DNA of 64,000 nucleotides. Origin: Bradyrhizobium sp. B097 (GTDB lineage: Bacteria; Pseudomonadota; Alphaproteobacteria; Rhizobiales; Xanthobacteraceae). The notes under the pieces were generated by a model. That model did not search any database, was not told where the DNA came from, and saw only the letters and a program-made list of their open reading frames with translations. A program made the position numbers and the translations under genes. Below are positions 54,207 to 63,685 of this stretch, in pieces. The DNA is taken from NCBI RefSeq assembly GCF_038957035.1, contig NZ_CP152412.1, forward strand, positions 7,684,501-7,748,500, written 5' to 3'. The first letter of the stretch is position 1, and each line of letters begins with the position of its first letter.

Positions 54207-56360
54207 CTACTCGTCCTTCGGCGTGAGATCGCGCTTGCCGTGATAGCCGCGCTTGGGACGGCGCGGCGGGCCGTAGCCGTTGGCCTCGTCCTCGTTGCGG
54301 GCGCGTGCCTCCTCGCTGCCGGTGCGCTGCACCAGCACGCGGCGGCCCTTGCGATCGTTGATCGTCTCGCGCTTGCTGGGCTTCGGCTTCCTGGCGGGCG
54401 CATCGTCGCCGCCGTCAGCTTCGCGCTGCTCCGGCCGCGTGAAGTCCGCACCTGCGACCTTGGCGATCTTCTCGCCGAGCTGCTCGCGCAGCACCCGCGT
54501 CTTGACCTCCTCGACCTTGCCCTCCTCGAGCTCGCCGAGCTGGAACGGGCCGTAGGAGATCCGGATCAGCCGGTTCACCTCGAGCCCGAGATGCGCCATC
54601 ACGTTGCGCACCTCGCGGTTCTTGCCCTCGCGGATCGCGAACACCACCCACACATTGGCGCTCTGGTCGCGCTCCAGCGTCGCGTCGATCGGCCCGTATT
54701 TGACGCCGTCAACCTCGACGCCGTCCTTGAGCTGGTCGAGCTGCCCCTGCGTCACCTCGCCATGCGCGCGCACGCGGTAGCGCCGCAGCCATCCGGTGTC
54801 GGGATGCTCCAGCGTCCGCGCCAGGCCGCCGTCATTGGTCAGCAGCAGCAGGCCCTCGGTGTTGAAATCGAGCCGGCCGATCGAGATCAGCCGCGGCAGG
54901 CCCTCGGGCAGATTGTCGAACACGGTCGGCCGCCCCTCGGGGTCGGCGTGCGTCGTCATCAGCCCGCGCGGCTTGTGATACATGAACAGCCGCGTCCGCT
55001 CGCGCGGCGGCAACGGCTTGCCGTCGACCGCCACGACATCGTTCTCGGTGATATCGAGCGCCGGCGAGTTGATCACCCTTCCGTTGACGGTGACGCGACC
55101 TTGGGTGACGATCTCCTCGGCATCGCGGCGCGAGGCGAGGCCGGCGCGCGCCAGCACCTTGGCGATACGTTCGCCCGCCTTCTTCGGCTTCGGCTCGGGA
55201 CGCTCGCGGCGGTCATCGTAGGAGCGTTCGCGATAGGCACCCCGGCCGCCGAAGGCCGGGCGCTTGGCAAAGACCTTGCTGTCGTTCTCATTGTCGCGGC
55301 GCGGCCGATCGCCGAAACGGCCTTCGCTGCGCGGATGCTCCTGCCAGTCGGTGCGGCCTTCGGGGCGCTCGCGCCGGCGGCTGTCGCCACCAGCCTCGTC
55401 GCGCTCCCAGCGCGGCCGGCTGAACTTCGGCCGCTCCGGACGATCGCCCTGCTCGCGATCGTCGCGGGAGCGCGAGAACCGCGGCCGCTCACCGCCGCCG
55501 CGATCGTCGCGCGGCCTGTCGTAACGCGGCTTGTCGAAATTGCGCGGGCCGTCGCGGAACGGACGCGAACCACGCTCCGGACGATCGGAACCGCCTTCGC
55601 GCTTCTGCCACGGCTTGGATTCGCCGCGCGGCGGCCGGTCGCCAAAATCCTTGCGCGGGCCGCGATCGCCCCCGCGATCCGCCGCACCGCGCTTGAACTT
55701 GCTGTCGCCGCCGAATTTCCGTGCGGGCCGGTCACCATCGCGCGAAGGACGGTCGCCGAACGATCGCTCGCCACGCGGCGTATAGGGCCGCTTCTCTCCG
55801 TCACGCTCGCGCGGCGCGTAAGGCTTCCGGTCGCCGAACTTCCGATCGGAAGACCGCCCCGCCGGGCGCGCATCATCGCGATCGCGCCGCGGCGGGCGAT
55901 CGTCGCGATTGAAGTTCGGACGGTCGCCGCGGGGCGTGTAGGGCCGCTTTTCGCCGCCGCGGTCTTCGCGCGGCTTGAACGAGCGCTTTTCGCCATCCCC
56001 GCCGCGATCAAATCTCGGCCGGTCGCCGCGCGGCTTGAACGTGCGCTTCTCGCCATCGCCGTCTCGGGCCGGGCGATCGCGGAATGGCCGATCGCCACGG
56101 GCGTCATCGCGGTTGAACCTCGGCTTGTCGCCGAACTCGCGGCGCGGCGGACGGTCCTCGCGATCGCCGCGATAGGGCCGCTTCTCGCCATCGCCCTTGC
56201 CGGCAAACTTCTTGTCGCCAAAGCCGCGCTTGGCAAATTTCTTGTCCGGCCCGCGGGCGGCGCCGGAGCGGCCCTTGCCGCCGCCGGCGCGGCCCTTGCC
56301 ACCGCCGGGCCGATCACGCCGGCCGCGGGAATCGTTGTTTTTGTCGCTGTCGCGGGGCAT
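54207..56360 (-). CDS. rluB: RluB-type pseudouridine synthase with a giant charged N-terminal extension
   Basis: RluB-family enzymes convert a uridine of 23S rRNA to pseudouridine. In this 717-residue protein residues about 393-455 form an S4 RNA-binding domain (ERIAKVLARAGLASRRDAEE). The catalytic Asp lies at about residue 498 in GRLDFNTEGLLLLTNDG. Residues 1-392 are low complexity, built of Arg, Asp, Gly, Lys, Pro and Phe with repeats such as DRPPRRD and GEKRPYTPRGDRP. The C-terminal 100 residues are also basic. Extensions of this type occur in alphaproteobacterial RluB but this one is long. It probably binds RNA or drives condensation. Confidence 0.93.
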   Translation of the reverse strand: MPRDSDKNNDSRGRRDRPGGGKGRAGGGKGRSGAARGPDKKFAKRGFGDKKFAGKGDGEKRPYRGDREDRPPRREFGDKPRFNRDDARGDRPFRDRPARDGDGEKRTFKPRGDRPRFDRGGDGEKRSFKPREDRGGEKRPYTPRGDRPNFNRDDRPPRRDRDDARPAGRSSDRKFGDRKPYAPRERDGEKRPYTPRGERSFGDRPSRDGDRPARKFGGDSKFKRGAADRGGDRGPRKDFGDRPPRGESKPWQKREGGSDRPERGSRPFRDGPRNFDKPRYDRPRDDRGGGERPRFSRSRDDREQGDRPERPKFSRPRWERDEAGGDSRRRERPEGRTDWQEHPRSEGRFGDRPRRDNENDSKVFAKRPAFGGRGAYRERSYDDRRERPEPKPKKAGERIAKVLARAGLASRRDAEEIVTQGRVTVNGRVINSPALDITENDVVAVDGKPLPPRERTRLFMYHKPRGLMTTHADPEGRPTVFDNLPEGLPRLISIGRLDFNTEGLLLLTNDGGLARTLEHPDTGWLRRYRVRAHGEVTQGQLDQLKDGVEVDGVKYGPIDATLERDQSANVWVVFAIREGKNREVRNVMAHLGLEVNRLIRISYGPFQLGELEEGKVEEVKTRVLREQLGEKIAKVAGADFTRPEQREADGGDDAPARKPKPSKRETINDRKGRRVLVQRTGSEEARARNEDEANGYGPPRRPKRGYHGKRDLTPKDE

Positions 56361-56501
56361 GAATAATCTCGCTGGACGTTCAATTGGGGTGCAAGGGCAG
56401 CCGGGCGTACGCGCCCTGTTGGCAGCGCATTTGACGCAAAACCGGCATCCACTTTTGCTGAAGGCGAAGCTACTAGCAGGTTTCTTCCGATGATACGAGG
56501 C

Positions 56502-56948
56502 ATGTCAGCCCCTTCTTTCATGGATTTGGCGCTGAAAACGGCCGAAAACGCCGGAAAAGCCGGCGAAGTTCCGATCGGATGCGTGATTGTCCGGGGTTAC
56601 GAGATCATCGCCACCGCCAGCAATCGCACCCTGACCGACCGCGATCCGACCGCCCATGCGGAAGTCCTGGCGATCCGGCAGGCGGCAGAGGCCATCGGCA
56701 CCGAGCGGCTGGTCGATTGCGACCTCTACGTGACGCTGGAGCCCTGCACCATGTGCGCCGGCGCGATCTCCTTGGCCCGCATCCGCCGGCTGTATTACGG
56801 CGCCGCCGACCCCAAGGGCGGCGCGGTCGAGTCAGGCGTGCGGTTCTTCGCGCAGCCGACCTGCCACCACGTCCCGGAGGTCTATGGCGCCGTCGGCGAG
56901 ACCGAGTCGGCGCGCCTCCTGCGCGAGTTCTTCAGGGAGCGGCGGTGA
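56502..56948 (+). CDS. tadA: tRNA-specific adenosine deaminase
   Basis: TadA converts A34 of tRNA-Arg to inosine. The 148-residue product has the deaminase zinc motif His52-A-Glu54 (TAHAEVLAIRQ) and P-Cys82-T-M-Cys85 (LEPCTMCAGAI), the order and spacing of TadA. GAADPKGGAVESG is also typical. The start MSAPSFMDLAL at 56502 is used; an ATG four codons upstream is possible. It is divergent from rluB. Confidence 0.93.
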   Translation: MSAPSFMDLALKTAENAGKAGEVPIGCVIVRGYEIIATASNRTLTDRDPTAHAEVLAIRQAAEAIGTERLVDCDLYVTLEPCTMCAGAISLARIRRLYYGAADPKGGAVESGVRFFAQPTCHHVPEVYGAVGETESARLLREFFRERR

Positions 56949-56956
56949 CGAACCAG

Positions 56957-57012
56957 TAGCCCGGATGGAGCCAACGGGACGCGCGTTCCGCGCTCCTCAG
57001 GGTGACGGGGAT
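56957..57012. repeat. Truncated family B repeat joined to a family C end
   Basis: It starts GTAGCCCGGATGGAGC, the left arm of family B (see 1047), then departs after AACGGG and continues CGCGCGTTCCGCGCTCCTCAG followed by GGTGACGG, which is the right end of family C (see 34893). It looks like a hybrid or remnant of both. Confidence 0.55.
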
Positions 57013-57032
57013 GCAGCGCAATCTCTCCCCTC

Positions 57033-57152
57033 GTCGTCCCGGCGAACGCCGGGACCCATAACCACAGGGTTGAGTCGTTAGAAAGCTGTAGCCCCAGCGT
57101 CGTGCAACAATGACCTTCGGTGGTTATGGGTCCCGGCTTTCGCCGGGACGAC
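57033..57152. repeat. Dispersed inverted repeat, family A, copy 6
   Basis: GTCGTCCCGGCGAACGCCGG and GGGACCCATAACCACA face GTGGTTATGGGTCCCGGC and GCCGGGACGAC. It lies between the convergent tadA and dehalogenase-like genes. Confidence 0.85.
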
Positions 57153-57220
57153 ATCGAGTGTGTTGCGTCATCGAGAGTCATACATTCACGGTCTCTTCGG
57201 ACGACGGTACGCGCGCCGCA

Positions 57221-58126
57221 TCACCCCGCCAGGAAAAACTCGCGCAGCAGCTTCGCCGTCGCGTCCGGGGCCTCCTCGGGCAGGAAATGCCCTGACGCCA
57301 CCGGCGCGCCGCTGACGTTGGTTGCCCAGGTCTTCCAGGTGTCGAGCGGCGTGGTTGCCGCGCTGGCAACGCCGGCATCGCCCCACAACGCCAGCATCGG
57401 GATCGTGATCTTGTTGCCGGCATCGACGTCGGCCTTGTCGATCTCAAAGTCGGCATAGGCGCCGGCGCGGTAGTCCTCGCACATCGCGTGGATGCGGGCG
57501 GGATCGCGGAACGGCGCAAGGTAATGCGCGAGCGCGCGCGGATCGATGGCCTCCAGCGTCTTGGTCCTGGTCTGGCTCGCCATCTTCTCCTTGAGGAAGA
57601 ATTCGCCATTGTTGGAGATCAGCGTTTCCGGCAGCGGATAGGGCTGCGCCAGGAACGCCCAGTGATAGATCTTCAGCGCCGAAAGGCGATTGAGCTTCTG
57701 CCAGTAATCATAGGTCGGCGCGATATCGAGCACCGCGAGCTTCGACAGCCGGCCGGGATGATCGAGCGCGAGGCGGTATGAGACGCGGCCGCCGCGGTCG
57801 TGACCGGCGAGTGCGAAATGCACATGCCCGAGCTGCTCCATCGCCTCGACCATGGTCTTGGCCCAGGCCCGCTTGGTATAGGGCGTATGGTCCTTGTCGC
57901 TGTCCGGCATGTCGGACCAGCCGTAGCCCGGCAGGTCGGCAATGATCAGCGTGAACCTGTCGTCAAGCTTCGGCGCCACCGTATGCCACATCACATGCGT
58001 CGAGGAAAAGCCGTGCAGCAACAGCAGCGGCGGACCCTTGCCGCCGACACGGGCGAAGATGCGGCCCTGCGCGGTGTTGATCCATTTCGACTCATAGCCG
58101 GGAAAAAGATCAGCGAGATCAGGCAT
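57221..58126 (-). CDS. Fluoroacetate dehalogenase-like alpha/beta hydrolase
   Basis: The 301-residue product has every active-site residue of Rhodopseudomonas palustris fluoroacetate dehalogenase RPA1163, at the same residue numbers. Nucleophile Asp110 is in GHDRGGRV. Carboxylate-binding Arg111 and Arg114 are present. The acid is Asp134, and the fluoride pocket is His155, Trp156 and Tyr219. The base is His280 in GHFLPEEAP. The enzyme would break C-F or C-Cl bonds of haloacetates in the cytoplasm. No signal peptide is seen. It is divergent from an acyl-CoA dehydrogenase gene. An epoxide hydrolase is excluded by the residue set, though not strictly. Confidence 0.88.
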   Translation of the reverse strand: MPDLADLFPGYESKWINTAQGRIFARVGGKGPPLLLLHGFSSTHVMWHTVAPKLDDRFTLIIADLPGYGWSDMPDSDKDHTPYTKRAWAKTMVEAMEQLGHVHFALAGHDRGGRVSYRLALDHPGRLSKLAVLDIAPTYDYWQKLNRLSALKIYHWAFLAQPYPLPETLISNNGEFFLKEKMASQTRTKTLEAIDPRALAHYLAPFRDPARIHAMCEDYRAGAYADFEIDKADVDAGNKITIPMLALWGDAGVASAATTPLDTWKTWATNVSGAPVASGHFLPEEAPDATAKLLREFFLAG

Positions 58127-58245
58127 CGATACCTCCCCGGTCGCGTGCGCCGTGCTTCAAACTTTGTTCGGCGTTGCCGCTGGCCCAGGTGAGGTTTATG
58201 CCATCCTCAAGCCCAACCAACAACAACATGAAACGAGGAAGTGCC

Positions 58246-59478
58246 ATGTCGATCGACTTCGAGATTCCCGCCGAAGCCAAGGCGATCCGCGAGAAGGTCC
58301 GCAAATTCGTGCACGACGAGTGTATTCCGGCGGAAAAGGAACTCGACACCAAGCCGCTTGCCGAGGTGCTGGCGCCGCTGCGGAAGAAGGCCCGCGCGCA
58401 GGGCCTGTGGTGCCCGTTCGTGCCGAAGGAGTATGGCGGTATGGGCCTCGGCCCGCTGGCGAATGCGCTGGTGCAGATGGAGCTCGGCGAGAGCATGCTC
58501 GGCGCGCTCTCGATGAACACGCAGGGGCCGGACGATGCCTCGATGATGACGATCCTGGCGCATGGCACCGAGTACCAGAAGGAGAAATTCCTTAAACCGC
58601 TGTTGAACGGCGAGAAGCGGATCTGCTTCTCGATGACCGAGAAGGCCGCCGGCGCCGACGCCACCGGCATGCAGACCACCGCCGTCAAGGACGGCAACGA
58701 AAACTACATCCTCAACGGCGAGAAATGGTTCTCCTCGTCGGCGAGCGTCGCCGACCTCGCGCTGGTCATGGCGAAGACCGATCCGAACGCGCCGCGCCAC
58801 AAGCAATACTCGACCTTCATCGTCGAGCTGCCCAACCCCGGCTACCGCATCAAGCGCAACGTCGCCAACATGGCGATCGAGGGGCCGCATGACGACGTGA
58901 TCCACGGCGGCCACTCCGAGATCGAGATCAAGGATCTGAAGGTGCCGGCCGACAACCTGCTCGGCGGCGAGGGCAACGGCTTCAACATGGGCCAGCACCG
59001 CCTCGCCTATGGCAGACTGCGCCACGGCATGCACAACGTCGCCAAGGCGCAGCGCGCGCTCGACATGGCGGCCGCCCACGTCACCAAGCGCTCGACCTTC
59101 GGCCAGCTGCTGGCCGACCGCCAGGCGGTGCAGTTCATGCTCGCCGATTGCGCGAGCGAGCTCTATATCGGCCGGCTGATGCTGCTGCACATCGCCTACA
59201 AGGCGGAGAAGGGCCTCGACATCCGCCAGGAGAACTCGATCGCCAAGATCTTCCATGCCCACATGGTGCACAAGGTGATCGACACCGCGATCCAGCTCCA
59301 TGGCGCGCTCGGCTTCAGCCAGGATACGCCGCTGGCGAAATGGTACACCCAGGTGCGCTCGCAGCGGCTCGTCGACGGCCCGGACGAGGTGCACAAGTGG
59401 AAGATCGGCAAGAACGTCATCAAGGCGTTCCGCGAGCACGGCACCACCGCGAGCGCGGCGGGTGGGGATTTGCTGTAG
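58246..59478 (+). CDS. Acyl-CoA dehydrogenase family protein (ACAD10/11-like)
   Basis: The 410-residue flavoprotein has the ACAD layout: N-terminal helices, the middle beta domain (ICFSMTEKAAGADATGMQTT for FAD, EKWFSSSAS), and C-terminal helices (RSTFGQLLADRQAVQFMLAD). The end VDGPDEVHKWKIGKNV is the GPDEVH pattern of ACAD10/11-type enzymes rather than classical beta-oxidation enzymes. It probably oxidises an unusual or long acyl-CoA. GAGGAAG six bases before the ATG at 58246 fixes the start; the frame upstream is not coding. It shares its promoter gap with the dehalogenase-like gene. Confidence 0.9.
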   Translation: MSIDFEIPAEAKAIREKVRKFVHDECIPAEKELDTKPLAEVLAPLRKKARAQGLWCPFVPKEYGGMGLGPLANALVQMELGESMLGALSMNTQGPDDASMMTILAHGTEYQKEKFLKPLLNGEKRICFSMTEKAAGADATGMQTTAVKDGNENYILNGEKWFSSSASVADLALVMAKTDPNAPRHKQYSTFIVELPNPGYRIKRNVANMAIEGPHDDVIHGGHSEIEIKDLKVPADNLLGGEGNGFNMGQHRLAYGRLRHGMHNVAKAQRALDMAAAHVTKRSTFGQLLADRQAVQFMLADCASELYIGRLMLLHIAYKAEKGLDIRQENSIAKIFHAHMVHKVIDTAIQLHGALGFSQDTPLAKWYTQVRSQRLVDGPDEVHKWKIGKNVIKAFREHGTTASAAGGDLL

Positions 59479-59479
59479 C

Positions 59480-59594
59480 CGTCATTGCGAGCGCAGCGAA
59501 GCAATCCATCTCTCCACAAGCGGAGAAGTGGATTGCTTCGTCGCCCCAGCGCAAAATTGCTTTGCAATTTTGTCGCGAGCTCCTCGCGATGACG
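59480..59594. repeat. Dispersed inverted repeat, family D
   Basis: CGTCATTGCGAGCGCAGCGA with AGCAATCCA faces TGGATTGCTTCGTCGCC and CGAGCTCCTCGCGATGACG. An inner AAATTGCTTTGCAATTT hairpin is also present. It lies between the convergent acyl-CoA dehydrogenase and purD genes. This family is familiar from Bradyrhizobium-like genomes. Confidence 0.75.
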
Positions 59595-59601
59595 TGGCGA
59601 G

Positions 59602-60879
59602 CTAGGCCTTTTCCTGCTCCACCGCCTGCCAGGCGATGTCGCGGCGGCAGAATCCCTCGGGCCATTTGATGCGATCGACGGCCTGATAGGCGCGGTCGCG
59701 CGCCTCGGTGACCGTCGTACCCATCCCGCAGACGTTCAGCACCCGACCTCCGTTGGCAAGGATTGCGCCGTCCTTGGCCACGGTGCCGGCGTGGAAGATC
59801 TCGACACCTTCGACCTTGGCGGCGTCATCGAGGCCATCGATCCGCGTGCCCTTGATGTAGTCGCCGGGATAGCCCTTGGCCGCCATCACCACCGTCAGCG
59901 CCGGGTCCGGGTACCAGCGCAGATCGAAATTCTTCAACTGCCCGTCGATGGAGGCGAGAAACGCCGGCACGATGTCCGACATCATCCGCAGCATCAGCAC
60001 CTGGCACTCGGGATCGCCGAAGCGGACATTGTATTCGAACAGCTTTGGGCCCTGCGCGGTCAGCATCACGCCGGCATAGAGCACGCCCTTGAACGGCGTG
60101 CCGCGGCGCTTCATCCCGGCCACCGTCGGCAGGATGATGTTCGCCATGATCTGGTCGTGCACCTCTGATGTCACGAACGGCGTCGGCGAATAGGCGCCCA
60201 TGCCGCCGGTGTTCGGCCCCTTGTCGTGATCGAACACCCGCTTGTGGTCCTGCGCGGACGCCAGCGGAATCGCGGTCTCGCCATCGCACAGCGCAAAGAA
60301 GCTGATCTCGCGGCCCGACAAGAATTCCTCGATCACGACCTCGGCGCCGGCCGAGCCGAACGCGCCCTCGAACATCATCGCAATGGCCGCCTCGGCTTCG
60401 GGCAGCGTCTGCGCCACCACGACGCCCTTGCCGGCGGCGAGCCCATCGGCCTTGACCACGATCGGCGCGCCCTGGGCGCGGACATAGGCCACCGCGTCCT
60501 TCGCATTGTCGAAGCGGCGATAGGCACCGGTCGGAATGTTGAACTCGCTGCAGAGGTCCTTCGTAAAGCCCTTGGAGCCCTCGAGCTGCGCAGCCTGCTT
60601 GCTGGGCCCGAACGCCTTGATGCCGACCGCGGCGAGGTCATCGACGATGCCGACGGCGAGCGGCGTCTCCGGTCCGACCACCACCAGATCGACCGCGTTG
60701 CGCTGGCAGAATTCGATCACCGCGGCATGGTCGGCGACATCGAGCGCGATGCACTCGGCCTCGCGCGCGATCCCGGCATTGCCCGGCGCGCACCAGAGTT
60801 TGGTCACCAGCGGGGATGCGGCGATCTTCCACGCCAGCGCATGTTCGCGGCCGCCGGAACCGAGCAGGAGGATGTTCAT
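59602..60879 (-). CDS. purD: Phosphoribosylamine-glycine ligase
   Basis: PurD (GAR synthetase) joins glycine to phosphoribosylamine in purine synthesis. The 425-residue ATP-grasp enzyme shows the N-terminal [19 protein letters not shown], the ATP-grasp region ([17 protein letters not shown]), the catalytic VEEFL-type strand ([16 protein letters not shown]) and [15 protein letters not shown], which holds the Mg ligands. It is divergent from xseA, with 165 bases between. Confidence 0.96.
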   Translation of the reverse strand: MNILLLGSGGREHALAWKIAASPLVTKLWCAPGNAGIAREAECIALDVADHAAVIEFCQRNAVDLVVVGPETPLAVGIVDDLAAVGIKAFGPSKQAAQLEGSKGFTKDLCSEFNIPTGAYRRFDNAKDAVAYVRAQGAPIVVKADGLAAGKGVVVAQTLPEAEAAIAMMFEGAFGSAGAEVVIEEFLSGREISFFALCDGETAIPLASAQDHKRVFDHDKGPNTGGMGAYSPTPFVTSEVHDQIMANIILPTVAGMKRRGTPFKGVLYAGVMLTAQGPKLFEYNVRFGDPECQVLMLRMMSDIVPAFLASIDGQLKNFDLRWYPDPALTVVMAAKGYPGDYIKGTRIDGLDDAAKVEGVEIFHAGTVAKDGAILANGGRVLNVCGMGTTVTEARDRAYQAVDRIKWPEGFCRRDIAWQAVEQEKA

Positions 60880-61044
60880 CTGTGTCGCCGATTAAAGGGG
60901 TTGTAACGCCATTTCGTCCGGTTTAGCACGCTCCCCGACCGCAGCAAGAAGCGGTTCGATCAGATGTGGATATGTGATTCGACGCTTGAAACGAGGCGTC
61001 CGGACCTTGCACACGGGGGCGAAAACCCCGATTCTATAGGCCAG

Positions 61045-62661
61045 ATGACCGCCGCTCCGAATCTCGTCAACGCGCCCGAATTCACCGTCTCGGAACTCTC
61101 CTCCGCCCTGAAGCGGACGGTGGAGGACCGGTTCGGCCATGTCCGCGTCCGCGGCGAGATCTCCGGCTTCCGCGGCCCGCACTCCTCCGGCCACTGCTAT
61201 TTCGCCCTCAAGGACGAGAGCGCCAAGATCGAGGCGGTGATCTGGAAGTTCGCCCATGCCCGGATGCGCTTCAAGCCCCAGGAAGGGCTCGAGGTCATCG
61301 CCACCGGCAAGCTGACCACCTATCCGAACTCCTCGAAGTACCAGATCGTCATCGACTCGCTGGAGCCGGCCGGCGTCGGCGCGCTGATGGCGCTGATGGA
61401 GGAGCGCAAGAAGAAGCTGGCGGCCGAGGGCCTGTTCGACGAGGCCCGCAAGCAGATTTTGCCCTGGCTGCCCGAGGTGATCGGCGTCGTCACCTCGCCG
61501 ACCGGCGCCGTGATCCGCGACATCCTGCATCGCCTCGAGGACCGCTTTCCCCGCCGCGTGCTGGTCTGGCCGGTCAAGGTGCAGGGCGACGGCTCCGCCG
61601 AGCAGGTCGCGGCCGCGATCCGCGGCTTCAACGCGCTGCCGGAGGGCGGCAGGATCCCGCGGCCTGATCTCTTGATCGTCGCGCGCGGCGGCGGCTCGTT
61701 GGAGGACCTGTGGTCGTTCAACGAGGAGATCGTGGTGCGCGCCGCGGCCGAGAGCCACATCCCGCTGATCTCGGCGGTGGGCCACGAAACCGACATCACG
61801 CTGATCGACTTCGTCGCCGACAAGCGCGCGCCGACGCCGACCGCGGCCGCCGAGATGGCAGTGCCGGTGCGCAGCGAGCTGTTCGTCGAGGTCACAGCGC
61901 TCGCCCGCCGCACCATGGTGTGCTGGCAGCGCGGCCAGGAGGCCCGCCGCAACGAACTGCGTGCCGCCGCGCGTGCGCTGCCTGCGGCGAACGAACTGCT
62001 GGCGATCCCGCGGCAACGGCTCGATCATCTCGCGGCCGGGCTGCCGCGCGGGCTGAAGGCCAATACGCACGCGCATTTCCGCCGCTTTGCCGCGTCGAGC
62101 TCGCGCCTCACGATCGGCGTGCTGCGCGGCCAGGTCGCGCATGCGCGGCAGCGGCTGACCGTCTCGGGCGAACGCATCACGCTGTCGGCGCGCTCGCTGC
62201 TGCATCGCCGGCGCGAACGCTTCAGCGGGCTCGAGATCCGGCTCAAGGCCTCGAAGCTCGCCAACGCGAAGGCCCAGCGCAACGCGATCGCGCGCGACCT
62301 CGAGCGCACCCACCGCCTCGCCGAGCGCGCCCGCCGCGCGCTGCTGACGACGCTGCAGCGGCTTGAGGCGCGGGTCGCCCATCGCAGCCAGCTGCTGTCG
62401 GCGCTGTCCTATCGCGGCGTGCTGGCGCGCGGCTTTACGCTGGTGCGCGACGCGCAGGGACACGCACTGCATTCAGCCGCGGCGGTCGGCCCGAACGCCA
62501 ACCTGTCGATCGAGTTCGCCGACGGCCGCGTCGCCGCCACCACGAATGCCGACCAACCCGCGGCGACGGCGACGCCGGAGAGCCAGCCGAAGCCGCGCGA
62601 GGCGAAACCGGCGGCGCCAAAGCGCGTCACCAAGCCGGTCGATCAGGGCAGCCTGTTCTAG
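61045..62661 (+). CDS. xseA: Exodeoxyribonuclease VII large subunit
   Basis: XseA forms the processive single-strand exonuclease with XseB. The 538-residue product has an N-terminal OB fold ([43 protein letters not shown]), the catalytic domain ([35 protein letters not shown] and the [20 protein letters not shown] segment), a long coiled coil (about 305-440) and a C-terminal [15 protein letters not shown] segment. A Pro/Ala/Lys-rich tail of about 35 residues follows. The ATG at 61045 (MTAAPNLVN) fits the family start. Confidence 0.96.
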   Translation: MTAAPNLVNAPEFTVSELSSALKRTVEDRFGHVRVRGEISGFRGPHSSGHCYFALKDESAKIEAVIWKFAHARMRFKPQEGLEVIATGKLTTYPNSSKYQIVIDSLEPAGVGALMALMEERKKKLAAEGLFDEARKQILPWLPEVIGVVTSPTGAVIRDILHRLEDRFPRRVLVWPVKVQGDGSAEQVAAAIRGFNALPEGGRIPRPDLLIVARGGGSLEDLWSFNEEIVVRAAAESHIPLISAVGHETDITLIDFVADKRAPTPTAAAEMAVPVRSELFVEVTALARRTMVCWQRGQEARRNELRAAARALPAANELLAIPRQRLDHLAAGLPRGLKANTHAHFRRFAASSSRLTIGVLRGQVAHARQRLTVSGERITLSARSLLHRRRERFSGLEIRLKASKLANAKAQRNAIARDLERTHRLAERARRALLTTLQRLEARVAHRSQLLSALSYRGVLARGFTLVRDAQGHALHSAAAVGPNANLSIEFADGRVAATTNADQPAATATPESQPKPREAKPAAPKRVTKPVDQGSLF

Positions 62662-62662
62662 A

Positions 62663-63499
62663 CTAGCGCGCCAGCCACTCGGCGACTTGCTTCTGCGCGT
62701 CCTTGCGTGCGCTCGCATCGGTGCCGATGTGACCGGGCTCCGTGATGTCGACATCGGACGAGGCCGCGACCGCGTGCAGCGGCAGGTTGGCGCGGTCGAA
62801 ATCGTGGTAGGCTTCGGGATAGACCACGATCCGCGCCAGCGCGCTGCGGCCGCGCGCGCCGTCGACCATCTGGTGGCAGGCCGATGATGACGTCACATCG
62901 TCGCGCGCGCCGATCAGGACCAGCGTCGGCACCCGCGCGCTCCAGCCAAGGCCTGACGAGGTGCGGCAATCCGGATAGAACGCGACCGCCGAGCGGAAAT
63001 CCGGCTCGACGTTGCGCGACCACATCTGCGGCCGCACCGCCCACAGCAAGGCGGCCGCGCCATTGCCCCAGCCGATCAGGCTGATGCGGCTCTTCGCCAC
63101 CCATTTCTGCTGCACCAGCCATTGCCGCGCGGCGTTGATGTCGGCGACCCGCGCACGGCGGGTCTGGACCTGATGCTCCCTGATGCGGCACTGGGGCCCG
63201 AGCTCGCGCGAGCCGTAGCTGTCCGGCAGCAGCACCGCGTGGCCCGATGTGAGCAATTGCTCGGCCCAGTCGCGATAGCGCGGCAGCACTGGCTCGGAGC
63301 GGCCGGCAAGACCGCCGCAGCCATGCAGCGCGATGACCGTCGGGAACGGGCCATCGCCATCAGGCCGGTAGAGCTGCGCGTGCAGCGTGACATTGCCTTC
63401 GGGAATTTCGACCTGATGCGGGGCCGGAAGCGGCGCCGCCGCCACCGCGGCCGGCACGGCAAGCATGGCGAGGCACATGAAAACTGACTTGAGGCGCAT
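62663..63499 (-). CDS. Exported dienelactone hydrolase-like protein missing its nucleophile
   Basis: The 278-residue product has a signal peptide (FMCLAMLAVPAAVAAAP) and a full alpha/beta hydrolase fold: FPTVIALHGCGGLAG (oxyanion loop), LIGWGNGAAALL (nucleophile elbow), LVLIGARDDVTSS (acid) and YHDFDRANL (His). In the elbow the expected G-x-S/C-x-G is G143-W-G145-N-G, so the nucleophile is replaced by Gly; the codon is GGC. It may be inactive, use another residue, or bind rather than cut. The ATG at 63499 is chosen because it starts the signal peptide. Convergent with xseA, with the stop codons one base apart. Confidence 0.85.
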   Translation of the reverse strand: MRLKSVFMCLAMLAVPAAVAAAPLPAPHQVEIPEGNVTLHAQLYRPDGDGPFPTVIALHGCGGLAGRSEPVLPRYRDWAEQLLTSGHAVLLPDSYGSRELGPQCRIREHQVQTRRARVADINAARQWLVQQKWVAKSRISLIGWGNGAAALLWAVRPQMWSRNVEPDFRSAVAFYPDCRTSSGLGWSARVPTLVLIGARDDVTSSSACHQMVDGARGRSALARIVVYPEAYHDFDRANLPLHAVAASSDVDITEPGHIGTDASARKDAQKQVAEWLAR

Positions 63500-63685
63500 C
63501 CGATCCGGCCGGCTCGTTATGGCGCCGCAAACACAGCGGACCACGGCTGCAACGCTACCATGCACGTCTGCCGCCAAATCATCACAAGTCGGTGGTTTAA
63601 CGGGCGGACATGACCCCCTATCTGTGATAGATGGCTTGATAAATATCCAGGTGGCCTCGTGCGAGGCAAGGCGGAGAGCTCAAAC

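Noticed and set aside
53328..56366. A 1012-codon plus-strand frame opposite rsmD and rluB
   Set aside because: It spans two well-supported minus-strand genes and gives Arg/Ala/Ile-rich nonsense without domains.
8439..57152. Repeated elements as a possible CRISPR array
   Set aside because: Copies are inverted repeats scattered over 49 kb, not direct repeats with regular spacers, and no cas gene is present.
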